Of a stretch of 64,000 nt of DNA, positions 37,416 through 50,000 are shown in pieces (the stretch's first letter is position 1; the number at the start of each line of letters is the position of its first letter). Position numbers and translations under genes: made by a program. A model generated the notes under the pieces. That model saw only the letters and a list, made by a program, of their open reading frames with translations. It made no database searches and had not been told where the DNA came from. Origin of the DNA: Phaeosaccion multiseriatum (taxonomy: Eukaryota; Ochrophyta, other classes); contig OZ218955.1 of the NCBI GenBank assembly GCA_965112735.1, positions 3,844,001 to 3,908,000 on the forward strand, given 5' to 3'.

Positions 37416-38979
37416 TCCTTACCCTCACCCTCACCCTCACCGCACTCCTTGCCCTCACCCTCACCCTCACCCTCATCCTCACCCTCACGCTCACTCTCAT
37501 TCCTATCTACAATCTCTCACCCTCGACCCTTACTTAGTCTCACCCCCATCCTGCCCCTGCCCCTGCCCATATACCTGCCCATCTGCCCATATACCTGCCC
37601 ATCTGCCCATCTGCCCATATACCTGCCCATATACCTGCCCCTGCCCCTGCCCATATACCTGGCTCAGTACCAAGAGGTGTGTGTGGACGCGTCTCTGTGC
37701 AACCCCATGATGCTTGCCAAGAGGCTCAAGGGCCGCCTCAAGGGGCGCAATGTCGAGTGCTTCTGCTGCAACGAGTCCATGCCCTACAGGTTAGTTAGTT
37801 AGTACATGGCGTGCAGTGGGAAACTCTTTGCTGTTACGTCCAAAAGATTACGTAAACTAACCATGTGTCTGAGTTGCGTGTAGCCATGCTTGGGGGGGGG
37901 GGGGGGGCAGAGTGGGTACTGCAGAGCCCGGTGGTGTTGCGTGCTCACCGTCGTAACTCCCCTCCCCCCGTCCGATGCATACACCCATTTACACACACAT
38001 ACACACACACAAACACACACGCACACCACACACACACACACACACACACCCACACACACCATGACCCTCTGTATGTGCCTCTCTCCCTACACACACGCAC
38101 ACACAAACCACACCACACCATGACCCTCTGTCCCTCTGTGTGTTGCTCGCTCCCTGGCAGCGACTTCATCTCTCACGCGGGGGGCTTGCCCAAGGAGGCG
38201 CAGGGGCTGAGGCCACTCAAGGTCCTGCTGCTTGCCAACACGCACGAGCCCGTGGACTCACACAGGTCCAAGTGCGATGTGCGCTGGTACCAGTGCCGCA
38301 CCTGCGGAGAATGGTCAGTCAGTCAGTCACTCAGTCAGTCAGTCAGTCAGTCAGTCAGTACTTGGTGTCAGTCAGTCTGTCAGGCGGACAAGCAGGCTCC
38401 TCTTTCTTTCGTCTCTGTCTCACACAAGGCACAAAGGGCGTGCTCTCTTTGTGTCTCTCTATTCGTGTTTCTCTCTCCCTCTCTCTTTCCTCGCTCCTCA
38501 CCCCCCCTCCCCCCAACCCATCAACTGCCTTCTGCACAGCGAACTGCCTGGCTTTCCGATGGCTCGTTGCGGCGGGTGCGGCACATACGCGCACGAGGGC
38601 GAGAAGTGCCCCTCCCTCGCAGACCACATGAAGCTGCGGCCACAGGCGGGGGCTGGTGGTACAGCAGGTGGTGGTACGGCATCGTCGGAGGGGGTGGGGG
38701 GGGGGGGAGGAGGGGAAGGAGGAGAGGAAGGAGGAGATCGATCTCGCCCCCCGTACCTGCAAGTACTGTGCGCACCTCCAGGATGCAGATGACGACGACG
38801 GCTGGGAAGATGGTGCTTTGGCCGGGCTGGGACTGGCGACGGCAGAAGGGGGCGCGGGGGAGGCGAGGGGTCCCGCCTCCACTCCGACGGCGGGGGACGG
38901 CATTGGCCTTGACGCGGGCAGTAATAGCACTAGCAAGAGGAAGAGGAAGAGCGCCAAGAGGAGCGAGTTTGTATGGTAA
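34608..38979 (+). CDS. Zinc-finger protein with TIFY-binding-like domain
   Basis: Exons 34608-34697, 34841-34977, 35261-35498, 35831-36027, 36308-36956, 37668-37789 and 38161-38313 join in phase. One or two 3' exons (about 38540-38979) are less certain. Start MSVANVQQQTELNRRLASVC. The middle exon is low-complexity and basic (KDKTKDKTKDKSKDKGG; many Gly, Ser, Gln). It includes three copies of the dispersed word (QLVIQQQ, AVGDTAG, AVGDTVA). The C-terminal part has RNVECFCCNESMPYSDFISH followed by AGG. This is the C-x2-C...S-x-F-x-x-HAG signature seen in plant TIFY-binding (TDBD) regions of PHD/acetyltransferase proteins. More Cys pairs follow (YQCRTCGE, MARCGGCGTYAHEGEKC, RTCKYCAHLQD). The tail is Lys-rich (STSKRKRKSAKRSEF). 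A chromatin or transcription role is inferred. The N-terminal half is not recognised. Confidence 0.6.
35641..35795. repeat. (CCCT)n microsatellite
   Basis: About 35 CCCT units fill the intron before the exon at 35831. Confidence 0.95.
36656..36902 (+). repeat. Three copies of the dispersed GTTGGTGATACAG word in one exon
   Basis: Copies at about 36661-36680, 36853-36870 and 36882-36900 read as QLVIQQQ, AVGDTAG and AVGDTVA in the coding frame. Other copies in the window, either strand, are near 796, 2782, 3398, 3695, 3960, 5788, 30768, 30825, 31215, 32513, 57224, 58150, 62856, 63318, 63595 and 63920. Looser GGTGGTACAG copies lie at 38655-38680 and 63713. Confidence 0.8.
37095..37505. repeat. 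Telomere-like CCCTCA hexamer array
   Basis: Over 400 bp of CCCTCA with interspersed CCCTTA and CTCTCA units, inside an intron of the zinc-finger gene. It is one base away from the CCCTAA telomere unit. Confidence 0.9.
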
Positions 38980-39219
38980 TCCTGGCTGGCTGGTCGGCTG
39001 GCTGGTCGGCTGGCTGGTCGGCCCCGAACAGGAATACGGTACGCGCCGGCCATACTGAGTAATCAGGCCTGGCGAAGGCCATAATCAATAAATATCATCG
39101 TCCAGATCCCGAACACTACACACAATCTTCACGGTTACTTTTGCACCGCTCCACGACACTGCCTAATAGTAATAGAAAAAGCAGAGTATCTCCTCCCCCC
39201 TCTCGACCCCCTCTCCCTC

Positions 39220-39375
39220 ATGCTGAGACTGGCGGTCATCAGTGGGCTTCAGAGGACGGACGCAGCTCCAGGAGAAGTCGTCCCCGGTCTGTTTGTTGGC
39301 TCGGTGGGGGCGGCGTACAGCCTTGACGCTCTCCATGGTACGCTGGAGAAGAGAGATTAGAAACTCTCGGAGTGG

Positions 39376-39420
<45 letters not shown>

Positions 39421-39509
39421 GGAAACAATTCATTCGTGGATAAGAGAGAATAGAGACATGGACAGGGAGAGGGGGAGAGAGGGGGGGGGGGGGATTACGG
39501 ATATCTCTT

Positions 39510-39578
<69 letters not shown>

Positions 39579-40510
39579 ATCTTTGTTCCTTGCTCGAGAA
39601 AGGACGGGAGGGTGACTGGGCAACTACTGAGATGAAAGAGCAATTGCTCACCAAGTAATCCCTCCTTGTTCCCCACACGTCTTTTGCCGCCCCCCTCTCC
39701 CCGCCCATGAGCAGCATTCCGCATCTCGCACGTCCTCTGCGTGGCAGACAGCCTCTCCGAGCGGTTCCCAGAGACCCTGCTCTACAAGACGGTGAGTGGA
39801 CGGAGCAGGAGAGTGAGCCTTTCCATCTGTCTCACTGGCTTGCTGCTGCCCTCTCAACTTGTCCTCCGCAGATTAGCGTGGCCGATGACGCCTCGGCGGA
39901 CTTGTCGTCTCACTTTGAGGCGTGCTCGAGCTTCATCGGGCAGGCTCTGGCCGAGGGGGGGCGCTGCTTAGGTGGGTGCGAGAGGCGAAAGACAAGGAGG
40001 GAGAGAGAAAATCGGTGGGGTGGGAGACCGAGAGAGTGAGTGAGTGAGTGACACATCGAGAGGGAGAGAGAGGAGGAAGACTGAGGGGACAGAAGAAAGG
40101 GGGAGAGGGAGAGAGAATAGAACGTATATAAGTCGCTCAACAGCAGAGGACGGAGATCACATTGCTCCTCTGTAAGCAACCCTTACTTTGACAGGGGATA
40201 CCCCGCAGCTGACCGTCGATCGTAGCCCTGACCCCTTCCACTCCCCCTCCCCCCCCCAGTGCATTGCTTCCAAGGCAAGTCCCGCTCCTGCGCTGTGGTG
40301 TGTGCCTACCTCATGCGGACAGGCGGAGGGAGCGTGTCCTTCGCAGAGGCGCTGCAAGTCGTTCGGGCCGCGCGTCCTGTGGCACAGCCCAACTTAAACT
40401 TCGCATGCCAGCTGAGGCGGCTGGAGAGAGAGCTACGGCAGGGGCGGGAGGACGGGAGGGCCGTGGTGTGTCGATCCGACCCATGCCCCCCCCCCCTCCA
40501 AGCTGACTGA
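39220..40510 (+). CDS. Dual-specificity protein phosphatase
   Basis: Exons 39220-39337, 39715-39791, 39872-39971 and 40260-40510, about 181 aa. Start MLRLAVISGLQRTDAAPGEV, then PGLFVGSVGAAYSLDAL, the standard opening of atypical dual-specificity phosphatases. Next come SHVLCVADSL and ISVADDASADLSSHFEACSS, which holds the general-acid Asp region. The signature VHCFQGKSRS is HC-x5-R with the catalytic Cys and Arg. A C-terminal helix (NLNFACQLRRLERELR) follows. It should dephosphorylate Tyr and Ser/Thr or other phosphate substrates. A good donor at 40465 and an acceptor at 40603 allow an alternative 3' exon open to 40927, so the C-terminus is uncertain. The first exon is below the usual ORF-length cutoff and was found by hand. 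Confidence 0.82.
39376..39576. repeat. (GA)n and (CT)n tracts in phosphatase intron 1
   Basis: A GA run at 39379-39415 and a CT run of about 60 bp at 39515-39575, in inverted orientation, could pair to form a hairpin in the intron. Confidence 0.85.
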
Positions 40511-41204
40511 CTGTCAAGCTAAGCACAGCAGGAAGAATGCCTGTGTGCGGGTCCCTGAGGGCCTGAGAGGGCCTGAGGCCGCTCCTCTCCTCTCCCCTCG
40601 CAGGTCCTGGACATGTTGAGTGTTCATGACATAAGGAGTGTCTGGAGTGTGAGAGTGAGCGTGAGTGTGAGTGCGAGTAGTGGCACCGAGCTCCTCCGAC
40701 AGAGCCCCGCAGGGAGGGGAGGGCAAACAAACAGGCAGGCAGGCAGAGAGGGAGGGAGGCCCCCCTCGAAACCTGACATCAAACATGACATCACACATGA
40801 CATCAAACATGACATGTGCCCGGGCTGTCACTCGCTCCGACGCTCCGACTCGTTGTGTGCGTGGGCGCCACTGCCGCAGCCGAGGCGCGGTGGGCAGGTA
40901 CCGATCGGGCGAGGGGGAGAGAGATGAAGGGCTCAGTGTGGTGCGGGCATGCTGCTGCTGTACTGAAGCTACGAGAAGGTGCTGCTGCTGTACTGAAGCT
41001 TCGAGAAGGGAGAGGGTAGGCGTCGTTGCTGCGCCCCTCCCCTCCATGCTCCGGCATTGACTTACTGCGCAGCACCGCCGTCGGGGCAGGGCAGGAGCGC
41101 CTTCGAAGGACAGGCAACAGAGAACATCTGCGGACACTTCTTTTGGGAGCGGAAGGTGAGTGAGTAAGTACAGTATCCTCTCTGGTGTCCTCTCTTCCTT
41201 GAGG

Positions 41205-41518
41205 CCTTCCACTGCCATCCTCCAGTTCTGTTGGGCCCTTCCACTGCCATCCTCCAGTTCTGTTGGGCCCTTCCACTGCCATCCTTCAGTTCTCTTGGGC
41301 CCTTCCACTGCCATCCTCCAGTTCTCTTGGGCCCTTCCACTGTCATCCTCCAGTTCTGTTGGGCCCTTCCACTGCCATCCTTCAGTTCTCTTGGGCCCTT
41401 CCACTGCCATCCTCCAGTTCTGTTGGGCCCTTCCACTGCCATCCTCCAGTTCTGTTGGGCCCTTCCACTGCCATCCTCCAGTTCTGTTGGGCCCTTCCAC
41501 TGCCATCCTCCGTTCTTT
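41205..41518. repeat. 32-bp minisatellite
   Basis: About ten units of TTCCACTGCCATCCTCCAGT plus TCTGTTGGGCCC, with single-base variants (TCTCTTGG, CTTCAG). The unit contains the CCACTGCCATCC word that is also dispersed in other introns. Confidence 0.95.
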
Positions 41519-41547
41519 GGGGCTCTATGCGGCTGTAGGGCGGCGGC

Positions 41548-42447
<900 letters not shown>

Positions 42448-43696
42448 GTCGGGGTGGGGCTCAACCTCACCTTGTCCTCCTTTTCGAAAGCATTCGCCCC
42501 TCCCCTGTCCTCGTATACCCATACACCTGTACCTGTGCTCACCTCTGCCCTCCTGCCATCGACTGCCATCCTCACAGACCTCCAAGCTTGCCCACCTGCT
42601 GTATGGCGATCGCGTGGGGGCCATCAACTGCCTGGAGCCGCACCCCTTTGCCCCCGTGTTGGCCACGTCAGCGCTCGACACAACGCCAAGGTTAGTGAGG
42701 GGCAAGGGCCAGGGATAGGGGTCAGGGTCAGGGTCAGGCTCAGGCTCAGCGTCAGGGTCAGGCTCAGGCTCAGGGTCAAGGTCACGGTCAGGGTCAGGGG
42801 GGTGGTGATTGCGATCCCACGACTCAAGATGGATCTTTGGTCGGTAGTGATCCATGAACGGCCCCACTAAACTGGAGTTGAAACTGACACTGAAACCCTT
42901 CGAATGCTGCCCCCCCTCTCCCCCTCCCACTCGCTTCTTTCTCTTTGCGAAGGTGCGGAGGCCTGAGCGAACCCATGCCGCTACTGAGCTCTCGGGCAAG
43001 AAAGGAAAAAGCGCTGAGGCAATCATGGAGCAGAATGAGAGCTCCAACAGAGAGGAGCAGTCCAGGAGCACCATTCTCACACCAGCCATGCTGCTCCATA
43101 TGCTTAGCATGAGGGAACGCGGTAGCGCTGCATCGGCGGGGTACGGATGGGCAGGAGGAGAGGAGGGGAGGGGAGGGGTGAGGAGGACGACGAGGAGGAG
43201 GAAGAGGAGGGGGGGGGAGGAGGGGGGTTTGCAGGGGGTGCGATCTTACGAGCCCTCGCAGGCGCTGACAGCAGTGGAGGGGACAGTGACTATGACGAAG
43301 ACGAGGGAGAGCGCTTCTCTCGACAGCGCTTGGAGAGTGGGCTGCTTTGCACTGCTGCGAGGCATTGCCCCCCGGGGAGGGGGGGGAGGAGGCAGCAGCA
43401 CCACCCGGGGAGGAGCAGCGTCCAGCGGCAGCACCAGCAGCACCGAGGAGGGGGAGGAGGAGAGAAAAGAAGGAGAGGAGAGAGAGGCGGAGTTGAGAGA
43501 AGAAGGTGCCGAGGGGGGGGGGGGGGGGAGGGTGCCGAGGGGGGAGAGGAGCGCGTCGCCGACGGGCTGTGATGAGAGAGGGCGACGACGAGGAGGAGAG
43601 GAGCGCGAGGGCGGGTGGGAGGCTGACCGACCGGTGGTGGCGGTGGTGGTAGTGGTGGGAGGGAAGTGTAAGGCGACAAGCAAGAGTATCTATTAA

Positions 43697-44032
43697 GCTG
43701 TACAGAGTCAGTTACAGAGAGAACTGGGGTGGGGGGGGTGGGGGGGGGGGTGGGGGGGAAGGTGGGTCTACACGGCGATGTTTATGTATAGTACTGAGCC
43801 CCCCCCCCCCTTGGGAAAGAGGGGAGGGGGGGCATTCGATATGGGATATAAATGAAAACCGCGTAGCAAGATTTTGTAAGAGGCCACATAGCTCGTGAAC
43901 AGTGTGCAGCGGCGAAGCCAAAATTAAATGGCTTACCCCCTCTTTCCTTCTGTCTAAATGGCTAAACCCCTCTTTCCTTCTGGCATGGCTCACACACTCA
44001 TTCTGTAGCACGCGTTCGTTGTGGCCATATAT
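43697..44032. other. Convergent intergenic spacer
   Basis: Between the 3' ends of the DCAF8-like fragment (plus) and the membrane LRR gene (minus). Contains G-runs (43732-43765) and a C-run, no coding signal. Confidence 0.5.
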
Positions 44033-47000
44033 CTACAATTCTCTATTCTGCTGCTGCTGCTGCTGCTCCTCCTGCTGCTGCTCCTCCTCCTGCTCCTGCT
44101 CCTCCTGCTCCTCCTGCTCCTGCTCCTGCTCCTGCTCCTCCTCCTGCTCCTCCTCCTGCTCCTCCTGCTCCTCCTCCTCCTCCTGCTCCTCCTCCTCCTC
44201 CTCCTCCTCCTGCTGCTGCTGCTGCTCCTCCTCCTCCTCCTCCTCCTCCTCCTCCTCCTCCTCCTCCTCCTTCTTCTCCTCCTCCGCCATTGGTGGCCTT
44301 TCTGACAATGTGACTGGAAAATCACCTGTTCTGTAGATACGTTCAGCCATTCTCCGATGACAACGCTCCCACACGTACATCACCAAAAAAACAAAAAGGA
44401 AGCCGATCCCTACACCTATAATGACTCCGATCTCCACTTTCACTGCCCCTTTAAGAAAAAAGACGGTGGCCCCACTGGCACACCCAAACGCGACAGCTAC
44501 CGTGCCTGCCCTCTTACACGTTACACACCCCGCTGACTCTTGCGTGAGTTTTGTGTCAAAGGCTTCACATGTCGCTGCAATGGTAACAAAGTCTCCCGGC
44601 ACGTCTCTTGGCAGCTTAACTTTAAACACTGCACCTTTCCCTTCGAGAGAGGTCAATTTCGAGCTGTCTTCAGGACGCTCGACGGCAAATACCTTGAATT
44701 CCTCTTCCTTGCGTTCTCGAACCCGGAAAAAAATAGGGTTGCCGGCGTGCAGCCTGCACCTTTGGCTTTCGATCCGTGCTCGTGCTGCGTCTTCTGCAGT
44801 GAATCCCTGAGAAAGGCATGAGAAGTGCGAGGAAGGACAAAACGTTCGGTGGTGAGAGGAGCACACAATGCAGCCACTAGAGCCACTAGCACTAGCTAGG
44901 CAGCCCAGGGAGAGCAAATGCAGGCCCCGTGTTCTTACCAAGGGATCCCAGCGAAATTTGCCCTGCATTTCCCGCCTCAGTCGTTTCTTTACGAAAGCCA
45001 TTATACTGTCGAGCACGTGCGTCGCAGCCTCGTCTTGTCCGTCAAGAGTTTGAAAATTGAAGCGCTTCGCTTTAAAGGCGGCGAGGAGGAGTGATCTCTC
45101 CCCCGCTTCGTTAACAACTGTACACCCGTAAGCAAGGAGGGCTTCAACACCAATATCTGTTGTGGAGGGGAACGTTTGAAACTTATGTCAGAGAGGGGTT
45201 GGTTTGGAAAGAATGAATTCCAGTTCCAGGGGGAGGTGAGATTGCTTACCTGACAAAGGGCAGGTCATCCAACAACGGTTCCTGTCAAATGCTTTGAACT
45301 CTACTTCAACAGCGAAATCATGGTTGCCATCCTCCTCCTCCGAACTCCCCCTGGGTATCGCCCTCCTCACTCGGTATGACCTCCTCACTCGGTATGACCA
45401 CCGCCACGCCCGTTTCCACCCCTCGTTGTTGTGCTGAGTATATACGTTGTGTCGCCAAAGGTTGGGGTGAGCTGCCACGACGGGAGATGACACAAGGATG
45501 GGGTGGAGGGGCAAATGCTGAGTGCACTCGAGCGTGATGATCGGGCCAGCCGCCACGTGGCCAGCAGGCCGAGCAGGTACGCCATTTGGGGCTTTCGCTG
45601 CGGCGTCGAAGTCTACGGTCAGGGTCAGACACGCCCCATCCCCCAGCGCATTCGGTGGCACTGTCACACCCACGCCCATGAGCACATCTTCGGAGACGAT
45701 GCCTTTCCGCGACAAATCCCTCGTCAGCGTGATCGCAGCGGAGAAAGTCGACCCCCCTGCCCTTCCCTCCTCGACGTTCTCCTTCCACCTTCCTGCCCCG
45801 CTCTCGGGGTCCTCTTCATCCACCAATACCGAGGTCGTGTGACGGCAGTACATAGACGGTGTTCGCGTACCGTGCACGTAATATAGGGGGGGAGTGTTTC
45901 TTTAGTCACGCGAGTATCAAGTCAAGGGCCATGAGAGGGGGCTCCTACCCAGTCCACTCCACTCACCGATGAGCTGGTTGATGTAAGTATTGTAATCGGT
46001 GAGCTGATTGCCGCTGAGTTCCAGCCCCGCATGGTTTTGCAGACACCGAAGCTCGGGTGGAATGCTCCCTGTAGATGGAGGAGAGTTCTTTGGTCACACT
46101 AAACCAAGTGAAAGGGACGCGAACGGGTGTGCGTACCACTCACCGGTGAGCTTGTTCTTTGAGAGGTTCAGAGTCTGAAGGTTCTGCAGAAATCCAAGCT
46201 GGGGTGGAATGCTCCCTGCAGAGGAGAGGAGAGTTCTTTGGTCATAAACCAAGTGAAAGGGACGCGAACGGGGTGTGCGTACCACTAACCGGTGAGCTTG
46301 TTCTTTGAGAGGTTCAGAGTCTGAAGGTTCTGCAGAAATCCAAGCTGGGGTGGAATGCTCCCTGCAGAGGAGAGGAGAGTTCTTTGGTCACACAAGTATC
46401 AAATGAAAGGGCCATGAGAGGGGCCTCCTACCCAATCATGGCCTCCCTCCATACACGGAATGTGCCTTGTAGCGCAGAGCGAAGTTCGTTGGTTACACTA
46501 GAATTAAGTGAAATGGACAACGGGTGTGCGTACCACTCACCGCTGAGCTTGTTGCTGGCGAGGTTGAGCACCTTGAGCTTCTCGAGAGCTCCCAGTGCCG
46601 GCGGAATCACACCTGCGGAGCCAAGCAAGACGTTCTTTGGTACCACTATCGTACCATTAAGTCAAGTGGACGCACACATGAGAGGGGATCCTCCCGACGC
46701 ATCACACGCATTCTTCTGCAGCACAAGGGGGGGTCAAACAATCAAACTCTTCTTGCATCTACATGGTGCACTCGAAATTAGAACCTACAAGTTCCATTCG
46801 AAAAGTCTCACCATGGAAGTCGTTGTCGGAGAGGTCCAGTACTTCGAGCGTGTCTATCTTGGTTGCAACCTCCAGCACGCGCCCCAGGTCAGCTGCAAAG
46901 AAAAAAGGGGGCGAAATTGAGTCCCTCTCCCATACATACATTTGCCATTTGTTCCATACCTTTGATTTTGAGGCCTGATAGTCGCAACTCGGTGACGCGG

Positions 47001-50000
47001 AAGGAATCATTCACCGTCACGCCGTGCCATTCCCCAATCGGCACGCTGTCAGACCAGCGCCCCTCTTCTTCGGACATCGACGGAATGCCTCCACCGAACT
47101 CATGAAAGAGGGCCGCAAGACGCTGCCGGTCCCGTAGGGCGCCCGTCACTGGTGCACGCAGTCCACGGTAATGGCATGCACAGACAGAAGGGGGGGCGGG
47201 GCAGAGGGAGAAAGAAGAATGAATACACAGAGACGAATTGAGCTCACTCCCACATGACCCTTCATTTTCCAAAAAAAATCCAAACCCGCCCTCATCATGC
47301 ATGGCCTTCTGTGCATTTCAAGCAGGGGGGCTAGAAAACAAGCAGCGAGAGAGAGAAGCTTTCGTTGCACCCTTACCCGAATACCAAATCGAAGGGACGC
47401 GAACGGGCATTCGTGCCACCTACCTACGCCCTGATTGGACAAATCGAGCTTGGCCAGATCGGCCTGGGTCTCGATGTCGCGTAGGAGACTGAGGCTGTTA
47501 CCACGGAAATAGTAATCCGTGATCTCGATCCACAATGGCCCGATGAGGGCAGCGGGAATAGGACCTATGGGAGGAGGGGAGATGTTGGGTTATATACACA
47601 AACGTGTCAAAGGGACGCGAACGGGTTCGCGTACCACTCACCGGTGAGCTCGTTGTCTGAGAGGTTCAGAGTCACAAGGTTCTCCAGCGCTCCTAGCGAG
47701 GGTGGAATGTTCCCTGCGGAAGGGAGGAGAGTTCTTTGGTCACACAAAATATCAAGTGAAAGGGACGCCAACGGGTTCGCGTACTACTCACCAGTGAGCT
47801 TGTTGTTGGAGAGGTTCAGAGTCTGAAGGTTCTGCAGGGCTCCAAATGCGGGTGGAATGCTCCCTGCAGTGGGAGGAAAGAGTTCTTTGGTCATACTCAC
47901 ATCAAGGGAAAGGGACGCGAATGGGTGTGCGTACCACTCACCTTCTAGATAGTTCTGTGCCAGAATAAGTTTTCGAAGCTCTGTCAGCGCCCCCAACTCC
48001 TGTGGAATGTTCCCTGCGGAGCGGAGGAAAGTTCTTCAGCCATACTAATATCAAGTCAAAGGTACGCGAACGGGTTCGCGTACCACTCACCTTCTAGACA
48101 GTTCCATGTCAGGTCAAGTTCTCGAAGGTTTGAAAGCTTCCCCAACTCCTTCGGAATGTTCCCTGCGGAGCGGAGGAAAGTTCTTCAGCCATACTAATAT
48201 CAAGTGAAAGGGACGCGAACGGGTGCGCGTACCACCTACCTTTTAGAGAGTTCCGGGAGAGCCCAAGTTCTCGAAGGTTTGAAAGCTTTCCGAGTTGCGG
48301 AGGAATACTCCCTGAGATGTGGGGAAAGTTCTTTAGTTACACAAATATCAAGTGAAAGGGACGCGAACGGGTGTGCGTACCACTTACCAGTGAGCCTGTT
48401 TTTATAGAGGCTCAAAACCTCAAGCTTCTCCAGGCTTCCAAGCTCGGGTGGAATGCTCCCTGCGGAGCGAAGGAAAGTTCTTTGGTCACACTAACATCAA
48501 GTGAAAGGGACGCGAACGGGTGTGCGTACCACTTACCAGAGAGCTTGTTGGTGGAGAGGTCCAAAACCTCAAGCCTTTCCAGACTTCCAAGCTCTGGTGG
48601 AATGTATCCTGAGGAGCGGGAGGAAGTTCTTTTGTCATACGACTTTCAAGCGAAAGGGACGCGAACGGGTGTGCGTACCACTCACCGGAGAGCTTGTTGT
48701 TTCGGAGGTACAGATTGGTGAGCTGGTTCAGAAAACCAAGCTCGGGTGGAATGCTCCCTGCGGATGGTGGGAGGAAGTTCTTTGGTCACACGCATATCAA
48801 GTGAAAGGGACGCGAACGGGTGTGCGTACCACTCACCGAAGAGCTGGTTGTTTTGGAGGAACAGATGGGTGAGCTGGTTGAGAAATCCAAGCTCGGGTGG
48901 AATGCTCCCTGCGGATGTGGGGAAAGTGGTTTGGTCACACAAAATATCAAGTGCAAGGGACGCGAACGGGTGTGCGTACCACTCACCGGAGAGCTGATTC
49001 TCCCTGATGTCCAGCACTGTAAGGTTCCGCAGACGCCCAAGCTCGGGTGGAATGCTCCCTGCGGATGTGGGGAAAGTGGTTTGGTCACACAAAATATCAA
49101 GTGCAAGGGACGCGAACGGGTGTGCGTACCACCTACCTTCTATGTTGTTGTAGCCGAGCCACAGTTCCGTTAAGTTCTGAAGACCTCCAAGCTCCCTTGG
49201 AATGATCCCTGCGGATGGGAGGTGAGTTCTTTGGTCACACTCACATCAAGTGAAAGGGGCGCGAACGGGTACGCGTACCACTCACCAATGAGCTTGTTGT
49301 GGGAGAGGATCAAACGCTCAAGCTTCTCCAGACTTCCAAGCTCCCTTGGAATGCTCCCTGTGGATGGGAGGAGAGTTCTTTGGTCACACTCATATCAAGT
49401 CAAAGGGACGCGAACGGGTGTGCGTACCACTCACCGGTGAGCTTGTTTTCGTTGAGCTGAAGTTCTTGAAGGTTTGAAAGCTTGCCAAGTTGCGGCGGAA
49501 TGCTCCCTGAGATGTGGGGAAAGTTCTTCAGCCATACTAATATCAAGGCAAGTCAAGAGGACGCGAGGTTGAGCACAATCAGGTTCTCAAGGCTTCCAAG
49601 CTCTGGTGGAATGCCCCCTGCGGATCGGAGGAAAGTTCTTTGGTCACACTAATATCAAGTCAAGGGGACGCGAACGGGGTACGCGTACCACTCACCGGTG
49701 AGGTGATTGCCACTGAGTTTCAGCACCTCAAGGTTCTGCAGACGCCCAAGCTCGGGTGGAATGCTCCCTGCGGATGGGAGGAGCGTTCTTTGGTCACACT
49801 GATATCAAGTCAAAGGGACACGAAGGGGAAGGGGACCACTCACCGGTGAGCTGATTATAGTAGATGTCCAGCAGCGTAAGGTTGTGCAGACGCCCAAGCT
49901 CGGGTGGAATGCTCCCTGCGGATGGGAGGAGAGTTCTTTGGTCACACTCATATAAAGTGGAAGGGACGGAAACGGGTTCGCGTAACACTTACCACTGAGC

